Origin: Oscillospiraceae bacterium
GTDB taxonomy: Bacteria > Bacillota > Clostridia > Oscillospirales > Oscillospiraceae
Direction of reading: 5' to 3'
DNA: 46,634 nt
Assembly (NCBI GenBank): GCA_024404315.1
Contig: JAKSQD010000011.1
Span: forward strand, 1 to 46,634
This document shows positions 40,602 through 46,634 of the stretch, one piece after another (within the stretch, counting starts at the first letter, position 1; each line of letters begins with the position of its first letter). The notes beneath the pieces were generated by a model. The model did no database searches, was not told the DNA's origin, and saw nothing but the letters and a program-made list of their open reading frames with translations. The translations under genes were made by a program, and so were the position numbers.

Positions 40602-41495
40602 TTGCCTACCAAGAAATTGACCTTGGAGAAAAAGCAGAAGATTCAGGGCTGGATATTCCTCGCTCCTGCTGCACTGCTGATTCTCATCATGAGCTTCTGG
40701 CCCATCATTCAGGCTTTGCTCATGTCCTTCCAGTCCGGTACTGGTTCCGCCATGACTTGGGCGACTCCCATTATCAAGAACTACGCCAGTATCTTTAAAG
40801 ACAGCATTTTCCTCACCTCCATGGGCAATACCTTCTTCTACCTCATCGGTGAAGTGCCCATCATGCTGATTCTGGCTCTGATCTGTGCTCAGCTGCTGAA
40901 CCAGCCCAATCTTAGATTCAAAGGTATCTTCCGTACCTGCATCTTCCTTCCCTGTGCTACCTCTCTGGTCGCCTACTCTCTGATCTTCCGTACCCTGTTC
41001 GCTAACGATGGTCTGGTGAACGTGCTGCTGTGCAACCTGCATATCCTCTCTGAGCCTTATGCCTTCCTCCAGCATGGTTTCTCCGCACGAGTGGTCATCA
41101 TTCTGGCTCTGATCTGGCGTTGGACGGGCTATAACATGGTCTTCTTCCTTGCCGGCTTGCAGGGTATTGACGGTTCTGTGTATGAGGCTGCCGACATTGA
41201 CGGTGCTAACACCTTCCAGAAGTTCATTCACATGACCGTGCCTCTGCTGAGAAGCACCATCACCACCTGTGCTATCATGTCCATCAACGGCACCCTCCAG
41301 CTCTTCGATGAGTCTGTGAACCTGACCAGCGGTGGCCCCGGTAACGCATCCATCACCATGTCCCATTACATCTACAACCGCTGCTTCGATGGCGTTGCAA
41401 ACTTCGGCTATGCCTGTGCTTGCTCCTTCGTCATCCTGATTCTGGTTGCTATTCTCTCTATGATTCAGAACAAGGTGGGTGATACTCGTGACTAA
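40602..41495 (+). CDS. ABC sugar transporter permease (MalF/LacF type)
   Basis: A 297-aa protein with TTG start and AAAGGAGG upstream. Six membrane helices are expected (for example GWIFLAPAALLILIMSFWPI and FIHMTVPLLRSTI-flanking segments). The EAA loop EAADIDGANTFQKFIHMTVP contacts the ATPase. With the next gene it forms the membrane channel for the sugar importer. Confidence 0.93.
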   Translation: MPTKKLTLEKKQKIQGWIFLAPAALLILIMSFWPIIQALLMSFQSGTGSAMTWATPIIKNYASIFKDSIFLTSMGNTFFYLIGEVPIMLILALICAQLLNQPNLRFKGIFRTCIFLPCATSLVAYSLIFRTLFANDGLVNVLLCNLHILSEPYAFLQHGFSARVVIILALIWRWTGYNMVFFLAGLQGIDGSVYEAADIDGANTFQKFIHMTVPLLRSTITTCAIMSINGTLQLFDESVNLTSGGPGNASITMSHYIYNRCFDGVANFGYACACSFVILILVAILSMIQNKVGDTRD

Positions 41496-42312
41496 GCAGA
41501 AGAAACCGATCAAGTGGGGTAATGTAGGAATGTACGCCTTCCTGATTCTGGCATCCTTCCTGTCCGTGTTCCCCCTGTACTGGATGGCAATCGCCTCCAC
41601 CAACACCTCCAACGCAGTTCTGAGCGGCACCCTGCTGCCCGGCACTTACCTGTTGGAGAACCTGAAGAGCCTGACCAGCAACTACGATGTTGTGAACGCT
41701 ATGTGGAACTCCTTCCGCTATGCAGCTCTCCAGACCCTTCTCAGCCTTCTGATCTGCTCTCTGGCAGGTTACGGCTTCGAGGTCTTCCATGACAAGCACA
41801 AGGATCGCCTGATGGCAGTCATTATGCTGGCTATGATGATCCCCCAGGTCGCTATCATGGTTCCTCTGTTCAAGATGATGTCCGGTTGGGGCTTCCTGAA
41901 CAAAGCAGTCGGCTTTATCCTTCCTGCTCTGTCCACTCCCTTCCTCATCATGCTGTTCCGCTCCAACGCAAGAACCTTCCCTGTTGACATTATCGACGCA
42001 GCCCGTGTGGACGGCGTGAGCGAGGTCGGCATCTTCTTCAAGATGTTCATGCCCGTCATGAAGTCCACCTACGCAGCAGCCATGACCATCACCTTCATGA
42101 ACGCATGGAACGCCTATCTGTGGCCCAAGGTCATCATGACCAAGACCACCGCTATGACCATGCCTATGCTGATCTCCAACATGACTAGCGGTTACATGAC
42201 CGACTATGGTATGCTGATGCTGGGCGTTCTGCTCTGCTCCCTGCCCACCATCATCATCTTCTTCCTGCTGCAGAAGAGCTTTGCAAACGGCATTGCTGGT
42301 GCGGTGAAGTAA
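41488..42312 (+). CDS. ABC sugar transporter permease (MalG/LacG type)
   Basis: A 274-aa protein with six predicted helices and the EAA loop DAARVDGVSEVGIFFKMFMPVM. GTG 41488 is preferred to GTG 41479 because AAGGTGGG lies 8 bases ahead; it overlaps the previous gene by 8 bp. No ATPase gene follows, so a shared MsmK-like ATPase elsewhere in the genome is probably used. Confidence 0.93.
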   Translation: MTKQKKPIKWGNVGMYAFLILASFLSVFPLYWMAIASTNTSNAVLSGTLLPGTYLLENLKSLTSNYDVVNAMWNSFRYAALQTLLSLLICSLAGYGFEVFHDKHKDRLMAVIMLAMMIPQVAIMVPLFKMMSGWGFLNKAVGFILPALSTPFLIMLFRSNARTFPVDIIDAARVDGVSEVGIFFKMFMPVMKSTYAAAMTITFMNAWNAYLWPKVIMTKTTAMTMPMLISNMTSGYMTDYGMLMLGVLLCSLPTIIIFFLLQKSFANGIAGAVK

Positions 42313-42345
42313 TTATTTAGCCAAAACGGATATTCTCCCTCCCTT

Positions 42346-42385
42346 TTTTGGAAGCCGCTGTCTGAGTAATTGGGCAGCGGTTTCT
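42346..42385 (+). terminator. Terminator after the permease genes (copy A of a 40-bp repeat)
   Basis: Hairpin AAGCCGCTG/CAGCGGTTT. The whole 40 bp recurs without a mismatch at 44642-44681, downstream of the GH42 gene. Confidence 0.75.
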
Positions 42386-42510
42386 GATTATTGTTTTGAT
42401 TTCTCACTATTCTCTAAACGGAAGCTGAATCTATTGTGGTGTTTCAGATGCCGCTAATCCTGTAAACAGGTATCACTCGACTTAAAAATGTTTTATCACA
42501 GGAGGATTAT

Positions 42511-44556
42511 ATGACAAGGAAAAAACTATTTTCTCAGCTGAAGGGGTTTGCTCATGGCGGCGACTACAATCCTGAGCAATGGCTGGAGTATCCTGATATT
42601 CTTGAACAGGATATTGCTTTGATGAAGAAAGCGAGCATAAACTGCGTCTCATTGGGCATTTTCTCGTGGTCATTTTATGAGCCGGAGGAAAATCTGTTTC
42701 AGTTCGATTGGATGGAGCAGATCATTGACCGCTTGTATGAAAACGGCATTTATGTTGTTCTTGCAACTCCTTCGGGAGCCAGACCTGCATGGCTGGATGC
42801 AAAATATCCAGAGGCAATGCGTGTAGACAGCTATGGAGTCAGAAATCATCATGGAAATCGGCACAATCACTGTATGTCCTCTGAGAAATATCGAGAACTG
42901 GTACGGCGTATCGACACCCGTGTTGCGGAACGGTTTGCAAATCATCCTGCCGTTTTGATGTGGCATATCTCAAATGAATTTGGCGGTTACTGTTATTGTG
43001 ACAAGTGCAAGGAACGGTTCCAGAGTTATTTAAGGAAAAAGTTTGATAATCGTATTGAGTTGCTGAACCATGCGTGGTGGACGGGATTTTGGAGCCATCG
43101 CTATAACAGCTTTGAACAGATTGAGCCTCCCTATTCCAACGGTGAAACTTCAATTTTGGCACTGAATATTGAATGGAGACGTTTCAGTACGTGGAATGCC
43201 ACCGATTTTATGAAAATGGAGATTGATACGGTCAAACCGTTTCGACCGGAACTACCTGTCACCACCAATTTCATGATGATGCAGGTCTTTGACGATTACG
43301 ATTACCAAAAAATGGCATTGTCGCTGGATGTTATCAGTTGGGATAGCTATCCTCTGTTCCACAACGATTTTGAGTCTTTGGAAGATACCTTCCTGCTGAA
43401 CGCATTTAACCATTCCATGTTCAGGGCTATGAAGCAGGATCGTCCCTTTATGATGATGGAAAGTGCTCCCGGACTGGTAAACTGGGCTGCTGTGAATAAA
43501 TACCGCAGACCCGGTATCCATGAGCTTGCAGGCATTCAAGCCGTTGCCTGCGGCTCCGATACGGTGCAGTATTTTCAGATCCGCAAAGGAAGAGGTGCCT
43601 TTGAACAGTATCACGGTGCTGTCATCGACCATGCCGGAACGGATACCACCAGAATCTTCAAAGAGGTTGCGGGTCTGGGGCAAGGTCTGAACCGAATCAG
43701 CGAGGTTTCCGGCTCTCTTCACAGAAACAAGGTTGCGGTTATTTTCGACACCGAATGCCGTTGGGCGATTGACGATGCGAAAGCACTGTCTGAGAAGAAC
43801 AAAAAGTATATGGACACTTGTGTAGGTATTTGGAAAGAACTGATGAAACTGGGTGTAGAGGCAGATGTCATCGGGAAGGACAACGATTTCTCCTCCTACA
43901 AAGCGGTATTTGCTCCCATGCTTTATATGGTTTCGGATGAGTTGGGGGATAGAATCCGTCAGTATGTGAAAAACGGCGGTCATTTCTGGACAACGTATTT
44001 TACAGGCTATGTGGACGAGAACCTGCTTTGTCATCTGGGAGGATTTCCGGGAGCGGGTCTGACAGAGGTATTTGGTATCATCAGTGAGGAGATCGATGCG
44101 TTCTATCCTTCTGATCGGAACCATGTCCACTGGAACGCTGACGGAAACTGCTCTGAGGTCGTCGATTATGCGGAGTACATCCATGCAACAACAGCAGAGG
44201 TGCTTGGAATCTACACGGATGATTATGTTAAGGACCAGCCGGCAGTAACCGTAAATCACTATGGAGCAGGAATTGCGTACTATGTTGCCTGTCGAATGGA
44301 GCCGAGGGATATGCACCGCTTCTTGGAGCAGGTTTGTACTGATGCAGGTGTGCCCGTTAAAAAGAACCTTGATGGAATTGAGTACCATGTCCGATATGGA
44401 AACGACTGTGCTTATGAGTTTTACCTGAATACCGGCAACTCTGACAGACAGCTTTCTGACCTGGATGGAATTGATCTGAAAAACAGCCAGAAAGTATCAA
44501 AAACGATGACCTTGAAACCCAGAGAGTATTTGATTCTCAAGAAGGGTATAGGTTGA
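42511..44556 (+). CDS. GH42 beta-galactosidase
   Basis: A 681-aa protein. The TIM-barrel domain (about 10-390) has acid/base Glu156 in WHISNEFGG and nucleophile Glu317 in MMMESAPG. The zinc-site cysteines Cys121, Cys161, Cys163 and Cys166 are typical of GH42. A trimerisation domain (about 395-600) and a C-terminal beta domain follow. No signal peptide, so it is cytoplasmic; it likely acts on galacto-oligosaccharides or plant-derived beta-galactosides, complementing the GH2 enzyme. CAGGAGG precedes the ATG. It is flanked by two identical terminators. Confidence 0.95.
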   Translation: MTRKKLFSQLKGFAHGGDYNPEQWLEYPDILEQDIALMKKASINCVSLGIFSWSFYEPEENLFQFDWMEQIIDRLYENGIYVVLATPSGARPAWLDAKYPEAMRVDSYGVRNHHGNRHNHCMSSEKYRELVRRIDTRVAERFANHPAVLMWHISNEFGGYCYCDKCKERFQSYLRKKFDNRIELLNHAWWTGFWSHRYNSFEQIEPPYSNGETSILALNIEWRRFSTWNATDFMKMEIDTVKPFRPELPVTTNFMMMQVFDDYDYQKMALSLDVISWDSYPLFHNDFESLEDTFLLNAFNHSMFRAMKQDRPFMMMESAPGLVNWAAVNKYRRPGIHELAGIQAVACGSDTVQYFQIRKGRGAFEQYHGAVIDHAGTDTTRIFKEVAGLGQGLNRISEVSGSLHRNKVAVIFDTECRWAIDDAKALSEKNKKYMDTCVGIWKELMKLGVEADVIGKDNDFSSYKAVFAPMLYMVSDELGDRIRQYVKNGGHFWTTYFTGYVDENLLCHLGGFPGAGLTEVFGIISEEIDAFYPSDRNHVHWNADGNCSEVVDYAEYIHATTAEVLGIYTDDYVKDQPAVTVNHYGAGIAYYVACRMEPRDMHRFLEQVCTDAGVPVKKNLDGIEYHVRYGNDCAYEFYLNTGNSDRQLSDLDGIDLKNSQKVSKTMTLKPREYLILKKGIG

Positions 44557-44641
44557 ATGAGTGATCAGGAATGGACACTGGGGTGCAGTTCAACCGGCAG
44601 TCCTCAAAAATTTGTTAGCTGATATAGTGGTATAGCACTGA

Positions 44642-44681
44642 TTTTGGAAGCCGCTGTCTGAGTAATTGGGCAGCGGTTTCT
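44642..44681 (+). terminator. Terminator after the GH42 gene (copy B of a 40-bp repeat)
   Basis: Identical to 42346-42385. The two copies bracket a 2.3-kb segment that holds only the GH42 gene. Confidence 0.75.
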
Positions 44682-44734
44682 TCTGTTTTGTGAAAGAAAA
44701 ACCATGAATGTTTTTTGAACTTTTGTGAGGGATG

Positions 44735-44763
44735 TTGTCATTTGTTCTGCGGTGTGATAGAAT
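44735..44763 (+). promoter_or_regulatory. Promoter of the DUF4177-like gene
   Basis: TTGTCA (44735-44740), 17-bp spacer, TAGAAT (44758-44763). Confidence 0.6.
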
Positions 44764-44819
44764 GATATTGATGAATACTCCAAGAAAAGACTGATTCCGC
44801 TTCTGTGAGGTGTTTGATT

Positions 44820-45026
44820 ATGAAACAGGTTAAGTTTGTACGAGTAAAGTCTGAGCTGTCCGGCTACGGCTTGGGAAAGGGTGCGAAATACTCTTTTGTT
44901 GGTGCCGAGGAAACGATCAGAAACTATATCGAACAGGGCTGGTCGTTTGAGGGATACATTCCCGTCGAAACACGAGGCGTGGGCGATATTGAAACCATCT
45001 CGCTTATCTTCCAGAAGGAAGAGTGA
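44820..45026 (+). CDS. Small DUF4177-like protein
   Basis: A 68-aa protein beginning MKQVKFVRVKSELSGYG, with a central ETIRNYIEQGWSFEGYIPVETRG and a final strand (GDIETISLIFQKEE). This is the beta-alpha-beta pattern of DUF4177-type small proteins, whose role is unknown. ATG 44820 has GAGGTG upstream. Confidence 0.7.
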   Translation: MKQVKFVRVKSELSGYGLGKGAKYSFVGAEETIRNYIEQGWSFEGYIPVETRGVGDIETISLIFQKEE

Positions 45027-45056
45027 TAAATTTTAATTTAATGTGGGGGTAATGGA

Positions 45057-45758
45057 ATGAAAAGAATCATATTATTTGAAAATAGTATGAGGAAAAATAA
45101 GAGAATTATTAGCCGCATTGCCTTGGTGCTTTTGGCTGTTGCTATTGTATTTGTTACAGAACAAGTTTTTAAACCAGGATATGCCATAAAAAGTGTGGTC
45201 AAAGTTTTGTCATTTATGGGGGCTATTTTAATATATTGTGTATCCAGTCACCAACAATTTAAAAAGGTCATCAGGTTGTATAAGATTAAAAACATTAAAC
45301 CGTTACTGTTCTGTATGATTTTATTCTTCGTAGGAACGGCTTCTGCATTTCTGATTTTCAGAAATTATATTGACCTTCAAAGTATCAGACAAAGTCTTAT
45401 CTCAAAAGAAAACTTAACAAAGAGCAACTGTCTGTTTGTATTTGGGTATATTATTCTCTGCAACTCGTTTCTTGAAGAAATCTTCTTTAGAGGGTTCGTT
45501 AGCGGAATATTCCTAAACAAGTGGGCGGGCAGGATTTTCAGTGCGGTTCTGTTTTCCATATACCACATCGGAATTTTCATCACATGGTTCAACCCTTTAA
45601 TTTTTGTTTTGTGTATTGTAGGACTTGCGGTAGTGGGATTGTTTCTGCAATGGCTTTCAGAAAAGAATGAAAGCATTTTAGCGAGCTATATTACCCATGC
45701 TTGTGCCAATGTTGCAATCAATATCATTGGGATATTACTTATTTTCGAAGTAATCTAA
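45057..45758 (+). CDS. CPBP-family intramembrane metalloprotease
   Basis: A 233-aa protein with about six to seven membrane helices. It carries the CPBP/Abi motifs EEIFFRG (motif 1, about residue 143), a His in SIYHIGIF (motif 2) and the late HACANVAIN (motif 3). Such proteases take part in bacteriocin immunity or protein processing. GGGGGT lies before the ATG. Base composition is clearly more AT-rich than the galactoside genes, so it may have a different origin. Confidence 0.88.
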   Translation: MKRIILFENSMRKNKRIISRIALVLLAVAIVFVTEQVFKPGYAIKSVVKVLSFMGAILIYCVSSHQQFKKVIRLYKIKNIKPLLFCMILFFVGTASAFLIFRNYIDLQSIRQSLISKENLTKSNCLFVFGYIILCNSFLEEIFFRGFVSGIFLNKWAGRIFSAVLFSIYHIGIFITWFNPLIFVLCIVGLAVVGLFLQWLSEKNESILASYITHACANVAINIIGILLIFEVI

Positions 45759-45895
45759 TTCCATTCTATTTTGATATACTTCAGTCTATTTGTTTATTGA
45801 TTGACATTAAATTATAGTTTTATACGTCAATCGACAATTGGTTATAACCCTTAACATTAAAAGAGAGATAAATCTTAATTTGATGGAGGTATAGC

Positions 45896-46279
45896 ATGAA
45901 AAAGATAATAACAATGGTGTTTTGCCTTGTGCTTGCACTCTCTTTGGTTGGTTGTGGAAACGTCCCTGCTCCAGGTGCTTGGGGTAACTCTAAACCAGTG
46001 ACCGAATATGTCTTAACTGGAAACATATTGAGCATTGCTGATGGAGCAATGACTGTTGAGGTGACAGATAATACTCCATCCCGATTTCCGATTGAAGGAA
46101 TGAAAAGCACATCCTTAAATGTGCCGATCACCAATATGCCTGCTTCTCCTGAGCCTGTTGTCGGTGATACCGTTGAGATTACCTATAATGGACTCATAAC
46201 CACGACCACTCCAGAGGGCGGAGTAGATGTTTATAGTATCAGCAGTGCCGATATTAAGGACATGGAAGTAAAACGATAA
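45896..46279 (+). CDS. Small putative lipoprotein
   Basis: A 127-aa protein with lipobox LVGC after a hydrophobic signal (ITMVFCLVLALSLVGC). It has a beta-rich small domain (GNILSIADGAMTVEVTD, VVGDTVEITYNGLI) resembling small OB-like or DUF3221-type secreted proteins. GGAGG precedes the ATG. Function unknown; it is followed by a small membrane protein. Confidence 0.75.
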   Translation: MKKIITMVFCLVLALSLVGCGNVPAPGAWGNSKPVTEYVLTGNILSIADGAMTVEVTDNTPSRFPIEGMKSTSLNVPITNMPASPEPVVGDTVEITYNGLITTTTPEGGVDVYSISSADIKDMEVKR

Positions 46280-46297
46280 TTTGTAGAGGTAGTCGCA

Positions 46298-46468
46298 ATG
46301 AAGAATTGGAAGATTGTTTTCTGGGCGGTACTCTTTATTATTTCTTTAATTGGTTTTGTAATAACCATTACAACGGGAAGAACAGTTGCCTATATTTCCA
46401 CTTTTATTGCTGTGTTATTTACGGCTTGGTGGTTGATTGTCGAGATTAGAAAAGCAAAAAAGAAATAA
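46298..46468 (+). CDS. Small membrane protein (56 aa)
   Basis: Two hydrophobic helices (IVFWAVLFIISLIGFVITI and VAYISTFIAVLFTAWWLIV) and a basic end (EIRKAKKK). GAGGT lies before the ATG, 18 bp after the lipoprotein stop, so probably the same operon. Family not recognised. Confidence 0.65.
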   Translation: MKNWKIVFWAVLFIISLIGFVITITTGRTVAYISTFIAVLFTAWWLIVEIRKAKKK

Positions 46469-46522
46469 ACAAATCCCAGCTTGTGGAGCATCCCACCTTC
46501 ATACTATTTCATATCTCAAATC

Positions 46523-46571
46523 AAGGGCAGTTACCCGCTGTTTTCCAGACAGTTGTGGTAGCTGCCCTTTT
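46523..46571 (+). terminator. Terminator at the right end
   Basis: AAGGGCAG/CTGCCCTT with inner TACC/GGTA, followed by TTTTC. It ends the lipoprotein operon; nothing recognisable follows to 46634. Confidence 0.7.
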
Positions 46572-46634
46572 CTCATTAGAATTTTCAAAAAAGTGTGACC
46601 ACTCCGCTTCAAATTACGATATAGTAGGTGTAAG

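Noticed and set aside
46575-46634. AAGTGTGACCACTCC as the right junction of the serine-recombinase element
   Set aside because: Partial similarity to the left junction, but the following codons do not encode the missing iron-sulfur domain.
1-46634. CRISPR array, rRNA genes or complete tRNA genes
   Set aside because: No regularly spaced 20-40 bp repeats with unique spacers were seen, and no rRNA or full tRNA sequence was recognised.

Overview
The window looks like DNA from a gut Clostridia bacterium (Oscillospiraceae/Ruminococcaceae-like; Lachnospiraceae not excluded). Evidence: Shine-Dalgarno sites close to AGGAGG throughout, TTGACA/TATAAT-type promoters, U-tract terminators, a sortase with its wall-anchored substrate, and a conjugation module whose genes resemble Firmicutes ICEs. 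It is a mosaic of at least two mobile-element regions beside a lactose/galactoside-use locus.

Left flank (1-1780): an Rrf2-type repressor and two PPOX-fold flavoprotein genes. One 21-bp operator design (ATGTAA-N9-TTACAT) occurs three times, and a fourth copy appears split by a 159-bp MITE. The second PPOX gene stops where its iron-sulfur domain would be expected to begin, next to a serine-recombinase region.

Region 2 (about 1780-7730): large serine recombinase, a 56-aa protein, a PRRFGKS-type AAA-ATPase fused to a PD-(D/E)XK-like nuclease, an unknown 152-aa protein, two small HTH regulators, and three candidate small RNAs on the opposite strand, two of which have clear promoters. It ends at the 3' half of a tRNA-Ala(GGC) gene, the footprint expected from tRNA-targeted integration. 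The tRNA orientation puts the integrated element to the right.

Region 3 (about 7780-32290): an ICE-like type IV secretion module, almost all on the plus strand: pilin, TrbL/VirB6, NlpC/P60-3D peptidoglycan hydrolase, PrgI/VirB3-like protein, VirB4, several ICE-specific unknowns, VirD4/TraG coupling protein, an S1-domain protein, a 1437-aa Cna-B/DUF11 adhesin with its own class B sortase, a DUF3268 zinc-finger protein, a sigma factor and a signal peptidase. A second MITE copy supplies the coupling-protein stop codon. No relaxase or tyrosine integrase is visible.

Region 4 (about 32300-44690): a galactoside locus. A DNA-binding-only AraC protein is followed by a GH2 beta-galactosidase; then come a RelBE-type toxin-antitoxin pair, a full-length AraC regulator, a membrane protein of unknown function, an ABC sugar importer without ATPase, and a GH42 beta-galactosidase between two identical 40-bp terminators. 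Two promoters share TGTGCAT-N14-TGTTTATGTT-N19-(-10), which indicates co-regulation of hydrolysis and uptake.

Right end (44735-46634): a DUF4177-type protein, a CPBP-family membrane protease, a small lipoprotein and a 56-aa membrane protein.

All calls were made by reading the sequence; no database search was run, and family names rest on recognised motifs.
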